This document shows positions 1-8,722 of a stretch of DNA of 64,000 bases, piece by piece (position 1 is the stretch's first letter; each line of letters begins with the position of its first letter). The notes under the pieces are model-generated. The model made no database searches. It worked only from the letters and a program-made list of their open reading frames with translations, and was not told the DNA's origin. This DNA comes from Hyphomonadaceae bacterium UBA4763 (GTDB lineage Bacteria > Pseudomonadota > Alphaproteobacteria > Caulobacterales > Aquidulcibacteraceae): the NCBI GenBank assembly GCA_002403455.1, contig DHHV01000124.1:27767-91766 (forward strand). The letters are read 5' to 3'. The position numbers and the translations under genes were made by a program.

Positions 1-52
1 CTGGTTGTTCTGCGCCGCTTCGGCAGCGCGCACATACACCGGTTGGTAGAGA

Positions 53-127
53 TGGTGGACGCGACAGGGATTGAACCTGTGACCCCCACCGTGTCAAGGT
101 GGTGCTCTCCCGCTGAGCTACGCGTCC
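53..127 (-). tRNA. tRNA-Val (anticodon GAC)
   Basis: Read on the minus strand this is a complete 75 nt cloverleaf. The acceptor arms GGACGCG and CGCGTCC pair perfectly and are followed by discriminator A and an encoded CCA end. The D-arm reads AGCTCAGCGGGAGAGC. The anticodon stem CCACC/GGTGG encloses the loop TTGACAC, giving anticodon GAC (valine). The T-arm contains GGTTCAATCCC. It is transcribed in the same direction as the SDR gene that follows at higher coordinates. No second tRNA is visible beside it, although the window edge lies 52 nt away. Confidence 0.97.
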
Positions 128-238
128 ACTTGCTGACGAGGCCCCGAAAGCCTGCAAGTTCGGGAGTGGTTGGATAGCAGCCTGCCCCTGCCCCTCGCAA
201 GAGGGTTTGCGCCGTCAGACGACAAAAATCGCCCTGCT

Positions 239-1270
239 CTACCGCGCCTTAACGATCCCTAAGGCCAACAGGCTGTCCGCCATGCTGATCGTCATCTCTT
301 CGAGGCTGCGATAGCCAATATTCAGCTCGCGCGTTACCTTCGACCCATCGCAGAAATAGGTGCGGCCAAGGCTGTTCACGACGGACTTCAGCTCCGGCTT
401 GATCGGCACAAGCAATTTCGGAATAAAATCCGGCAATTCGCCGGTCGGAACGCGCAAGCCGCGCGGCGCCAGGTGGGGTTGCAGAATGTCGGCAATGTCC
501 TTGAACCACGCAAATTGCGCCGACATCAGATAACGCTGGCGGGCTTGCGCGCTGGTCATCGCCGCCACATGCGCCCGCGCCACGTCGCGCACGTCAACGC
601 AGGCAAACCCAACGCGCGGACAGGCGGGCAGCGCGCCCGTCATCAATTGCCGAACGATCTCGGCCGATGTCCCACTATCGGCGGACAAGAGCGGCCCCAG
701 CACCGCGCCCGGATTGATCGTGTTCAGCTCCATGCCTTTGGCGTCGGGCGTTGCGATGAACGCCCAGGCGGCGCGCTCGGCCAAGGTTTTCGACTTTTCA
801 TAAGCGCCAATGGTGGGCGATTGATCGTCCGACCAGTCCTTTTCGGAGAACACCCGCTGATTATCGAAAGGATGGCCGTAAGCGATCGCGGCGACCGAGG
901 AGGTCAGCACAACCCGCTTCACCCCGGAATCGGCGCAGGCCTTCAACACCCGCACCGCGCCATCGCGGGCTGGACGGATCAGCTCGTTCTCATCTTTTGG
1001 CGGCGCAGCCGGAAAGGGCGACGCAACATGCAGCGCATAGGCGCAGCCTTCCGCCGCCCGGTCCCAATTGTTGTCCGACATCAGATCAGCTTGGGCAAAT
1101 TCCAGCGCTTCGAGGCCAGCGCCGGCCCTTGTCAGCGCGCTGCGCACCTCGTTCTCGCGATGCGGCGTGCGCAGCGTGGCGCGCACCCGATAGCCTTGCT
1201 CCAGCAATTCGCGAATGCAATGCAACGCGATAAAACCAGATGCGCCGGTGACCAAAACGGTCTTAGACAT
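239..1270 (-). CDS. extended short-chain dehydrogenase/reductase (dihydroflavonol reductase-like)
   Basis: A 343-residue NAD(P)-dependent reductase or epimerase of the extended/atypical SDR family. The nucleotide-binding motif TGASGFIA is at residues 8-15. The catalytic triad is visible as SS near 124-125 and YEKSK at 157-161. The pattern ALHVASPFP with a later NPGAVLGPLL is typical of the dihydroflavonol/cinnamoyl-CoA/aldehyde reductase branch rather than nucleotide-sugar epimerases. The substrate cannot be deduced; related bacterial proteins reduce aldehydes or ketones in the cytosol. It is a single gene between tRNA-Val and the divergent rsmI. The long open frame opposite it at 473-1516 is an antisense shadow. 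Confidence 0.88.
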   Translation of the reverse strand: MSKTVLVTGASGFIALHCIRELLEQGYRVRATLRTPHRENEVRSALTRAGAGLEALEFAQADLMSDNNWDRAAEGCAYALHVASPFPAAPPKDENELIRPARDGAVRVLKACADSGVKRVVLTSSVAAIAYGHPFDNQRVFSEKDWSDDQSPTIGAYEKSKTLAERAAWAFIATPDAKGMELNTINPGAVLGPLLSADSGTSAEIVRQLMTGALPACPRVGFACVDVRDVARAHVAAMTSAQARQRYLMSAQFAWFKDIADILQPHLAPRGLRVPTGELPDFIPKLLVPIKPELKSVVNSLGRTYFCDGSKVTRELNIGYRSLEEMTISMADSLLALGIVKAR

Positions 1271-1389
1271 GGGTTATTCCTCGGCGCCGACCCAAAACTC
1301 GGCAGAATGTTCATAGACGAGGCGGCCGACGATCGCAAATCGCCTCGCCGCCTGCACGCAACCCTTGATCAAGATGACGATCCGCAACG

Positions 1390-2259
1390 ATGTTTCACGC
1401 GACCCACGACCGCCCTTCCCCGCAATCAGGCGAGCTTGGCATCGTCAGCACGCCGATCGGCAATCTCGGCGACATTACCTTGCGCGCCGTGCAATTTCTG
1501 CAATCGGCCGATCTGATCCTCGCCGAAGACACCCGCCATTCGCGCCAGCTATTGAACGCGCATAATATTGCAAAGCCGCTGGTCCCCTATCACGAACATA
1601 ATGGCGCCGAGATGCGACCCAAAGTGCTGGTTTGGCTGGGGGAAGGCAAAAGGCTGGCGCTGATTTCCGATGCCGGCGCGCCGACGATTTCCGATCCAGG
1701 CTTCAAACTGGTGCGCGACTGCGCCGCCGCAGGGTTTCGCATCACGCCATTGCCGGGGCCGAGCGCGCCCATCGCCGCGCTGACGGCCTCTGGCCTGCCC
1801 AGCGATCGCTTCGCCTTTATCGGCTTTTTGCCCGCCAAGCCGCCGGCGCGGCGCGAGGAAATTCTGCGCTGGGCGCGCTGGCCGGCGACCCTGATCTGCT
1901 TTGAAGCGCCGCAACGGCTGGTCGACAGCCTTGCTGATCTCGCGCAGGCGCTTGGCCCCCGCCAGGCGGTCATCGCCCGCGAAATGACCAAAATGTATGA
2001 GCATTTCGAGCGCGGCGCGCTGGCGCATTTGGCCGCTTGGGCGCGGGCGCAAAGTGATATTCGCGGCGAAATCACCCTGATCATCGGCCCGCCCGACCCC
2101 GATCCCGCGGCGAGCGACGAGGCGAGCATCGACCTGCTGTTGCGCGACAGCTTGCCGCGCCTCAGCCTGAAGGACGCGGTACAGGAAGTGGCGATCATCA
2201 CCGGTGCGCCGCGCAAACAAATCTATGATCGCGCCTTGTCGATCCGGGATGAGACATGA
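1390..2259 (+). CDS. rsmI: 16S rRNA (cytidine(1402)-2'-O)-methyltransferase RsmI
   Basis: A 289-residue SAM-dependent tetrapyrrole-methylase-fold enzyme that 2'-O-methylates C1402 in the decoding centre of 16S rRNA. Family signatures are clear: VSTPIGNLGDITLRA near the N-terminus, AEDTRHSRQLL, ISDAGAPTISDPG and the LPGPSAPIAAL loop. Length matches the family (about 280-290). The stop overlaps the start of yraN by 4 nt (ATGA), so the two genes are translationally coupled; rsmI-yraN is a common bacterial neighbourhood. Confidence 0.97.
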   Translation: MFHATHDRPSPQSGELGIVSTPIGNLGDITLRAVQFLQSADLILAEDTRHSRQLLNAHNIAKPLVPYHEHNGAEMRPKVLVWLGEGKRLALISDAGAPTISDPGFKLVRDCAAAGFRITPLPGPSAPIAALTASGLPSDRFAFIGFLPAKPPARREEILRWARWPATLICFEAPQRLVDSLADLAQALGPRQAVIAREMTKMYEHFERGALAHLAAWARAQSDIRGEITLIIGPPDPDPAASDEASIDLLLRDSLPRLSLKDAVQEVAIITGAPRKQIYDRALSIRDET

Positions 2260-2609
2260 GCCGACGCCGGCTTTGGGCCGAACGATGGGGCCGCGCGGTC
2301 GAGCTCCTGGTTATCGTCTGGCTTAGCCTACGCGGATGGCGGGTGCTTGATCATCGCGCCAAGACCCCTTTCGGGGAGATAGACTTGATCGCTCAGCACC
2401 GTCAGGTCCTGGTATTCCTGGAAGTAAAAGCCCATCGCGGCGGCGATTGGCGCTTATCCGCCAGCCAGGTTCAACGTATTCAACGCGCCGCCGACTTTTG
2501 GCGCGCCCAGCATCCACGGATGATGAAAGCACTGGTTCGGTTCGATCTGGTTTATATTACGGCAAAAGGATTGGCGCATCGCCAAGCCGCCTTTGGCGAT
2601 TGGCCCTGA
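2256..2609 (+). CDS. yraN: YraN family protein (UPF0102, predicted nuclease fold)
   Basis: A 117-residue protein of the YraN/UPF0102 family, which has a restriction-endonuclease-like fold and no firmly settled role. The family core is visible: GRAVELLVIVWLSLRGWRVL at the N-terminus, then FGEIDLIAQHRQVLVFLEVKAH, which supplies the D...E-x-K residues of the PD-(D/E)XK nuclease motif. It overlaps rsmI by 4 nt and is the last gene of that unit. It is followed by a long non-coding gap rather than the gshB gene often seen in alphaproteobacteria. Confidence 0.93.
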   Translation: MSRRRLWAERWGRAVELLVIVWLSLRGWRVLDHRAKTPFGEIDLIAQHRQVLVFLEVKAHRGGDWRLSASQVQRIQRAADFWRAQHPRMMKALVRFDLVYITAKGLAHRQAAFGDWP

Positions 2610-2991
2610 ACGGCGCCGTGCCCATTTTTCTTTTTGAAGCGGTCAAAATCCTCGGTCGCGATTGCCTCATGTCAACATCTGTGGACAAGTGCGGGATATC
2701 CGATCGGTCAAGATCGCAAAGCAGAACAAAAATTGAATCAGGGCGACCCGAGGACTCTGCACGCCCAATCGCCGACTTTTCCCCAGATTGATGGAAAAAT
2801 TCATCATTTTCAGGACTTTGCAGGAATCAGAATCTCCCGCCCTTTTAGCGGCTGACGAGAGCCTCGCAAAAAACGGCTAGACAACGGCCCGCGATCGCGC
2901 TACGTTCTCGAAAGTTTCCGGTTGCGTTCCCGCGTACGAATAACCCAATCCGTCATGCCAAGTGGTGACGGCGACCTGTGCGGGAAGTCCT
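2610..2991. other. 382 bp non-coding gap with four GANTC sites upstream of comM
   Basis: No convincing gene is present between yraN and comM. Four GANTC pentamers, the CcrM methylation target, lie within 100 bp: 2735-2739, 2753-2757, 2824-2828 and 2830-2834. Random expectation is about 0.4 per 100 bp. The sequence TGTGGACAA at 2680-2688 is one mismatch from an inverted DnaA box. This is probably the promoter and leader of comM and the histidine kinase. I see no clear -35/-10 pair and no tRNA or riboswitch fold. Confidence 0.5.
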
Positions 2992-4545
2992 ATGGTGTCT
3001 CGGATTTTGACCATCGCGCTCGATGCAATCGACGCACAGCCTGTGATGGTGGAAGCGCAAATCGTCCCCTCAAGTCAACACACATTTTCCATCGTTGGCT
3101 TGCCGGATAAGGCCGTAGCGGAAAGTCGCGAACGCGTGCGGGCGGCGTTCGCCAGTATCGGATTGTCGCTTCCCTGGCAGCGGATTGTGGTGAATCTGTC
3201 GCCGGCCGATCAACGCAAAGAAGGCAGCCATTATGACGTCCCGATCGCCTTGTGCCTGTTACAGGCGATGGGCGTGTTCCCGGCCGATGCGCTGCAATCG
3301 GTTCTGGCGATCGGCGAATTGGGCTTAAGCGGCGATTTGGCGCGCGTGCCGGGCGCTCTGCCCGCCGCCATGACGGCGCAGCGGCTAAACCTGACGTTGA
3401 TTTGCCCACGCGATTGCGGACCCGAAGCGGCGTGGAGCGGGGCGCAAATCTGTGCGCCGTCCAATTTGATGGCGCTGATCGCGCATTTGAAAGGCGATCG
3501 GTTGATCGAGGCGCCAACGCCCGGCGCCATCCTTGAGGCGCGCGCGACCTCTGACATGGCGGACATTCGCGGCCAGGAGCTCGCCAAACGCGCGTTGGAG
3601 ATCGCCGCCGCCGGTGGGCATAACCTCATTCTGTGCGGCGCGCCCGGCGCCGGCAAAACCATGCTCGCGCAACGATTGATCGGGATTTTACCGCCGCTAT
3701 CGGCGCGTGAATTGCTCGATGTGTCGATGATCCAATCCGTGGCCGGCTTGTTGGAGCGCGGAGCGCTGACCCGGGCGCGGCCGTTTCGGGCCCCGCATCA
3801 TTCAGCCAGCATGGCGGCCCTGGTCGGCGGCGGCGTCCGCGCCAAACCGGGCGAGGTCTCATTGGCGCATTTGGGGGTGTTGTTTCTCGACGAATTGCCC
3901 GAATTTCATCAGCAGGCGCTCGATGCTTTGCGCCAGCCGCTGGAGGACGGGATCGTTACCGTGGCGCGCGCCAATCATCACGTGACTTATCCGGCGCGGG
4001 TCCAATTGATCGGGGCGATGAACCCCTGTCGTTGCGCCGCCAAACCGGGCGCTTGCCGGCGCGGTCCGCAATGCGCCGACGCCTATCAGGCGCGATTGTC
4101 AGGGCCGCTGCTGGACCGGGTTGATCTGTTCGTCGATGTCGATGTGGTCGCCGCCGCCGATTTGCTGCGCCCCGCGACCGGCGAAAAAAGCGCGGTGATT
4201 GCCGAACGCGTCGCCAAGGCGCGTGAGGCACAGCACGCCCGCTTTGACGACGTTCATCTTGCTTTGCCGCAGACGAACGCGAGTATCGCCTCGGCGCAGA
4301 TCGACGCCAAATTCAACGTGGAGCCGGAGGCGGCGGCCTTGCTGACCCAGGCGGCGGAGGCCTTTTCGTTGTCGGCGCGCGGCTATCACCGAGCGCTGCG
4401 CGTGGCGCGAACCATTGCCGATTTGGAGCAATCGGATAATTTGCGTCGCCGCCATGTCGCCGAGGCGTTGAGTTTCCGGCGGCGCGCCCCGAGCGCCGCA
4501 ATTGATTTGGGGCCAGAACGGTCGCGGCGAAGGAATGTTGCATGA
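2992..4545 (+). CDS. comM: YifB/ComM family Mg-chelatase-like AAA+ ATPase
   Basis: A 517-residue AAA+ helicase-type ATPase; in naturally transformable bacteria ComM promotes branch migration of incoming DNA during recombination. An N-terminal Lon-protease-like domain (FSIVGLPDKAVAESRERVR) is followed by Walker A GAPGAGKTM near residue 216, Walker B LFLDELPEF, a CRC...C...C zinc-like cluster (MNPCRCAAKPGACRRG) and the C-terminal sensor region SARGYHRALRVARTIADL. I chose ATG 2992 because MVSRILTIALDAI matches the family N-terminus and GGGA lies upstream; an in-frame GTG at 2962 would add 10 residues. The stop overlaps the next gene by 4 nt. No other competence genes are in the window. Confidence 0.94.
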   Translation: MVSRILTIALDAIDAQPVMVEAQIVPSSQHTFSIVGLPDKAVAESRERVRAAFASIGLSLPWQRIVVNLSPADQRKEGSHYDVPIALCLLQAMGVFPADALQSVLAIGELGLSGDLARVPGALPAAMTAQRLNLTLICPRDCGPEAAWSGAQICAPSNLMALIAHLKGDRLIEAPTPGAILEARATSDMADIRGQELAKRALEIAAAGGHNLILCGAPGAGKTMLAQRLIGILPPLSARELLDVSMIQSVAGLLERGALTRARPFRAPHHSASMAALVGGGVRAKPGEVSLAHLGVLFLDELPEFHQQALDALRQPLEDGIVTVARANHHVTYPARVQLIGAMNPCRCAAKPGACRRGPQCADAYQARLSGPLLDRVDLFVDVDVVAAADLLRPATGEKSAVIAERVAKAREAQHARFDDVHLALPQTNASIASAQIDAKFNVEPEAAALLTQAAEAFSLSARGYHRALRVARTIADLEQSDNLRRRHVAEALSFRRRAPSAAIDLGPERSRRRNVA

Positions 4546-6041
4546 CCGCCCCATCGCAACCGCCGGCCGGTTCCAGCCTTGAGCACCGCTTTGCCGAGCT
4601 GAGCCATGAATTGCGCACGCCTTTGAACGGCATTCTCGGTATGGCCGGACTGCTTGCTCATACGCCCTTGTCGGCCGAGCAGCGCGATTATGTGCAAGCC
4701 ATCCGCACTTGCGGCGACCATTTGCTCGAGTTGATCGCGCAGATCCTGGATTTGGCGGCAATCGAGCAATCGGGCGACCGCCAATCGCCCAATTGGACGC
4801 GCCTGGAACCGCTCGCGCAAGGCATTGTCGAATTGTTCGGCGTCAAAATGGCGGGGCAAGGCGGCGAAATTGCGCTTGAATTGGCGCAAGACTGCCCGGG
4901 GGAGGTCTGGATCGACGAAACGCGGCTGCGCCAAGTTTTGTTCAATTTGGTCGGCAATGCGGTGAAATTTTGCCCCACAGGTGATGTCTTGTTGCGGCTG
5001 GGCGCCAACCCTGATCGAGATGGCGCCTTGTTGATTGAAGTGATCGACACCGGTCCCGGCATTGTCGCCGCCGATCGCGAACGGATTTTTCAACCCTTTC
5101 AGCGCGGCGAGGCCAAATCGAGCGCGGCGGGGATCGGCTTGGGGCTCGCCATTGTCCATTCCATTGTGGCGCAGCTGGGCGGGGAGCTGGGCGTCGACAG
5201 CGATGGCGAGAGGGGTTCGCGATTTTGGGCAATTTTGCCGGTCAAAAGTCGAGAATCGACGACCCCTCAACCGCCTGTTCCTTTGGTCGATGCGATTTTT
5301 TCAATCTTGAGCCCGCGGCCGAGTTTTTTGTGGGCGATCGCGGCGGCTGCGCATCAACTTGGCGCGGTCGTTTTCGTTGGCGACAGCCTCAATGCCGCAT
5401 CAAACCTCGTTCTGCTCGACGCTGATCCGGCTGATGGCGTGGCGCAGGATTTGGACCAAATCTGTTCGACCATATCGACTGCAACTGCCGCCGGAATGCG
5501 CGTCCTCGTCTGCGTCAACGCCAGCAATCGCGACCGGATCGCTCTCTATCGACAAGCGGGCGCCCACGCCTTTTTAATCAAGCCGGTGCGGACCCAGTCG
5601 TTGATCGCCCAAGCGCGCAATGCGTTAGGCGGCCCCGCTGCGATCGAGGATGAACGCACGCTCGTTCATAAAGATAGCCGTATGCGCGTGCTGGTCGTCG
5701 AGGACGACCCGATCAATGCGCGCTTGCTGCAGGCGATGCTCGGCAAAATTGGCGCGCAAGTGGACGTCCAAGCCACCGGCGCCGCGGCGTTAGGCGCCGC
5801 GCAATCCGCAAGCTTTGACCTTGCGCTGGTAGATTTGCGATTGCCCGATATGAGCGGCCGTGACGTGATAGCTCGGTTGCGCGCATTAGGCGGGCGCTGG
5901 CGCGCCACGCCGATTTATGTTGTGACGGCGGAAGGGGCCGAGCTAAACCAAGCCGAGTTGCGGGCGGCCGGCGCTGACGCAATATTGCCCAAACCCTTAT
6001 CGGCCGACATGCTGGCGGGCGCCATCTTGCGTGGACGATGA
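4542..6041 (+). CDS. soluble hybrid histidine kinase with a degenerate and an intact receiver
   Basis: A 499-residue cytosolic hybrid kinase with no membrane segment and no separate sensor domain. It begins directly with the dimerization/phosphoacceptor helix (SHELRTPLNGILG, His22). The ATPase domain follows (N box near 133-140, VIDTGPGI, then GIGLGLAIV). Residues about 245-365 resemble a receiver: LLDAD and LIKP are present but the N-terminal acidic pair is missing, so it is probably a pseudo-receiver. The C-terminal receiver is complete (VVEDDP, phosphoacceptor Asp near residue 430 in LVDLRLPDM, Lys in LPKPL). Coupled to comM by a 4 nt overlap. Signal and partner are unknown. Confidence 0.9.
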   Translation: MTAPSQPPAGSSLEHRFAELSHELRTPLNGILGMAGLLAHTPLSAEQRDYVQAIRTCGDHLLELIAQILDLAAIEQSGDRQSPNWTRLEPLAQGIVELFGVKMAGQGGEIALELAQDCPGEVWIDETRLRQVLFNLVGNAVKFCPTGDVLLRLGANPDRDGALLIEVIDTGPGIVAADRERIFQPFQRGEAKSSAAGIGLGLAIVHSIVAQLGGELGVDSDGERGSRFWAILPVKSRESTTPQPPVPLVDAIFSILSPRPSFLWAIAAAAHQLGAVVFVGDSLNAASNLVLLDADPADGVAQDLDQICSTISTATAAGMRVLVCVNASNRDRIALYRQAGAHAFLIKPVRTQSLIAQARNALGGPAAIEDERTLVHKDSRMRVLVVEDDPINARLLQAMLGKIGAQVDVQATGAAALGAAQSASFDLALVDLRLPDMSGRDVIARLRALGGRWRATPIYVVTAEGAELNQAELRAAGADAILPKPLSADMLAGAILRGR

Positions 6042-6065
6042 AATGACCAACCTGATGCTCCCGCG

Positions 6066-7682
6066 ATGACCGCTTCGACCCATTTCCTTTTATCTGTGCA
6101 TCGCTCGCCGCGTTTGCTGGCGACCTTGCTGCTCGGATTCTCTTCCGGCCTGCCTTTTTTACTCGTGTTTTCGACGCTGTCGCGCTGGCTGCGCGAAGAG
6201 GGCGTTTCGCGCGCCGCCATCGGTTTTTTTGTTTGGGCCGGATTGTTTTATTCGTTCAAATTCATTTGGGCGCCGCTTTTGGATCGACATGGTTTCCCCG
6301 GTTTTTCAGCGTTATTGGGCTTGCGGCGCGGGTGGATCTTGGCGGCCAAAACCGGCCTGATCCTCGCGCTCGCCTGGGTCGCCTTTACCTCGCCCGGCGA
6401 GGCGGCGCATTTTACCGCCATCGGCGCGATGATGGTGGCGTTTAGCTCGGCAACCCAGGACAGCGCGATCGACGCCTGGCGGATCGAAATGGCCAAGGAG
6501 AACGAACAGGCCGCCTTCGCCGCCGCCACGCAGCTTGGCTATCGCTTCGGCCTGATGGCGGCAGGCGCGGGCGCGCTGCTATTGGCCGAGCAATTCGACT
6601 GGCGCATCGCTTATCTCGTGATGGCCGCGCTGATCGCGCTCGGCGCTACGACCCTCCTCTGGTGCGGGGAACCAAACGCCCCGCCAAGTCGCGCGCGGCG
6701 CGCCAACCCAGCCGCCGCGCCGCTCCAGCTCGGGCTTGGTCTCGGCGCCGTTATTCTGGTGCTGGCGGCGGTGTTAGCGATTGCCTTGTCGGCGCATGCG
6801 GCCTTCGGCGCGCTGAGTGCGCATTTGCTGCAGCCGGGCCAGATCTTGCGCCCGCTTAGCGTCTTCTGGGCCTGGTTCGGTCCGTATTTCGGCCCCAGCC
6901 TGTTCGGCGCGTTTTTCGTTAGTTTGTTTCTGATGGTTCGTCCGCTTCGCGCCATGCGCCCCGACGCGCCGAGCCTGCGCCATCCGTTCATTGGCCCCTT
7001 TGCCGATTTCATCCGGCGTCACGCATATTGGGCGATCGTCATTCTCGGATTTATCGCCACCTGCCGGTTGAGCGATTTCGTCATGGGGGTCATGGCGCAG
7101 CCGCTTTATGCCGATCTGGGCTATTCGAAATCGGCCGTGGCGCTTTATTCCGGCGCGATCGGCATTTGGGTCACCATTGCCGGCGTCATGATCGGCGCCG
7201 CCTTTGCCTTGCGATTCGGCTTGCGACCGCTCCTTGCGCCTGCGGTATTACTGGCGGCGATTCCCAATCTGGCCTTTGCCTGGCTCGCGCTGGCGGGCGG
7301 CCCGCAAAGCGCGCCGGGCGCCGAGAATTTATTGCTCGACAATTGGCCGCTGGGCGTTGCGATCTTTGCCGACAATATCGCCAATGGTTTTGCGCAATCA
7401 ATTTTCATCGGCTATATGTCATCACTCACCAACAAGCAGTTCACCGCGACGCAATATGCGCTGTTTGCTTCCTTGTTTGCTTTATTCGCCAAAATCATGG
7501 CGGGCTTTGCCGGCCTGATGGCGGATGCGCTGGGCTATGTGATGTTCTTTGTCTTGACGACAAGTTTCGCTTTGCCTGCGCTGGCGTTCGCGATCGCGCT
7601 CACCCGCGCCAAGCTGGTTAATCACTCGGCCGCCGCAAACGGCGAGGGCGCGGCAATCGCCACCGCCGCCCCGATTACCTAA
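6066..7682 (+). CDS. ampG: AmpG-type muropeptide permease (MFS)
   Basis: A 538-residue inner-membrane transporter with about 14 hydrophobic segments, of the AmpG/PAT branch of the major facilitator superfamily. AmpG imports GlcNAc-anhydroMurNAc peptides for peptidoglycan recycling and, in many bacteria, for beta-lactamase induction. Family marks are GFSSGLPFLLVF with SRWLREEGVSRAAIG near the N-terminus, FKFIWAPLLDR, and SSATQDSAIDAWRIE in the first half. A long hydrophobic insertion in the middle gives a size close to other alphaproteobacterial AmpG proteins. It starts 25 nt after the kinase gene and its 3' end overlaps the convergent kinase gene by 8 nt. Confidence 0.92.
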   Translation: MTASTHFLLSVHRSPRLLATLLLGFSSGLPFLLVFSTLSRWLREEGVSRAAIGFFVWAGLFYSFKFIWAPLLDRHGFPGFSALLGLRRGWILAAKTGLILALAWVAFTSPGEAAHFTAIGAMMVAFSSATQDSAIDAWRIEMAKENEQAAFAAATQLGYRFGLMAAGAGALLLAEQFDWRIAYLVMAALIALGATTLLWCGEPNAPPSRARRANPAAAPLQLGLGLGAVILVLAAVLAIALSAHAAFGALSAHLLQPGQILRPLSVFWAWFGPYFGPSLFGAFFVSLFLMVRPLRAMRPDAPSLRHPFIGPFADFIRRHAYWAIVILGFIATCRLSDFVMGVMAQPLYADLGYSKSAVALYSGAIGIWVTIAGVMIGAAFALRFGLRPLLAPAVLLAAIPNLAFAWLALAGGPQSAPGAENLLLDNWPLGVAIFADNIANGFAQSIFIGYMSSLTNKQFTATQYALFASLFALFAKIMAGFAGLMADALGYVMFFVLTTSFALPALAFAIALTRAKLVNHSAAANGEGAAIATAAPIT

Positions 7683-8661
7683 ATCGCCGCTCAGCCAAGT
7701 CGCGCAAGGATGTTTCCGGCCGCGCGCCGTAATGGCCGATGCACTCCGCCGCCGCGAGCGCGCCCAAATGCCCGGCCCGGGCCAGCCCTACATCGCGCGC
7801 AAGTCCGAACAAAAAGCCGGCGGCAAACAGATCGCCGGCGCCGGTCGTGTCGCGCACCTCGACGACGGGTTCGGCGACAATAACGATGCGCTGATCGCCT
7901 TGGACAATCAGGGCGCCTTTTTCGCTGCGCGTGATCGCGGCGATCAAGCCATGCTTAGCGACAATGTCGGCGGCCGTCTCGACATTGTCGACGTCATAAA
8001 GCGCGGTAATTTCGCGCTCATTGGCGAACAGAATATCGACATGGCTGGCGACCAAATCCAAAAACGCGGCTTTGTGCCGTTCGACGCAAAAATGGTCAGA
8101 CAAGGTCAGCGCGACGCGGCGGTCGGCGGCGCGGGCCATCTTGGCGGCGCTGTAGAACGCTTCTTTGGCCGGGTCGCGATCGAAGAGATACCCCTCCAAA
8201 TACAAGATTTTCGCCGCTGCGATCTGTTGCGGATCAAGATCGGCCTTCGAAAACAACACCGAGGCGCCGAGAAATGTGTTCATCGACCGATGCCCATCGG
8301 GCGTGACGACAATCAAGGACCGCGCCGTCGCCGGGCCGTCCAGTAGAGGCGGCGTGTGGTACGCCACGCCCGCCGCGGTTAAGTCATGCGCAAAGATGCC
8401 GCCCAATTGGTCATTGCGCACTTTGCCGATAAACGCGGCTGCGCCGCCAAGGCTGGCAAGCCCCGCCATGCTATTGGCGGCCGAGCCGCCGGAGATCTCG
8501 CGCGCCGGCGGCAGCGCCGCATAGAGCGCATGGGCGCGCTCTTCATCGATCAGTGTCATCGCGTCCGGCACGATGTTGTGCGCAACCAAGAAATCCGGCT
8601 CAACGCTGGCGATGACGTCAACGATTGCATTGCCCACGGCGATCACGTCAAAACGGGTCAT
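7675..8661 (-). CDS. PfkB-family carbohydrate/adenosine kinase
   Basis: A 328-residue PfkB (ribokinase) family kinase, most like the bacterial adenosine kinase/sugar kinase group that phosphorylates a nucleoside or sugar with ATP. The first PfkB signature GGSAANSMAGLASLGG and the second, DTTGAGDLFAAGFLFG with the catalytic Asp, are intact. I chose ATG 8661 (MTRFDVIAVGNAIVD) because AGGA lies 6-7 nt upstream and the family N-terminus starts there; an open frame runs 21 codons further. Divergent from the lipoprotein gene at 8723 and convergent with ampG. Exact substrate is inferred only. Confidence 0.88.
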   Translation of the reverse strand: MTRFDVIAVGNAIVDVIASVEPDFLVAHNIVPDAMTLIDEERAHALYAALPPAREISGGSAANSMAGLASLGGAAAFIGKVRNDQLGGIFAHDLTAAGVAYHTPPLLDGPATARSLIVVTPDGHRSMNTFLGASVLFSKADLDPQQIAAAKILYLEGYLFDRDPAKEAFYSAAKMARAADRRVALTLSDHFCVERHKAAFLDLVASHVDILFANEREITALYDVDNVETAADIVAKHGLIAAITRSEKGALIVQGDQRIVIVAEPVVEVRDTTGAGDLFAAGFLFGLARDVGLARAGHLGALAAAECIGHYGARPETSLRDLAERRFR

Positions 8662-8722
8662 CTTTATCCTACAGGTCGCGGCGATCGATTGCGCCCAGCG
8701 GTGAACTGCGGCAGGGTTCGGC

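Noticed and set aside
473..1516. A 347-codon open frame on the plus strand opposite the SDR gene
   Set aside because: High G+C makes long antisense frames common. The encoded residues are Arg/His-rich without recognisable motifs, while the minus strand has clear SDR motifs.
2610..2991. Replication origin
   Set aside because: Only one near-match to a DnaA box is present, with no AT-rich unwinding region and no dnaA, hemE or parAB gene nearby.
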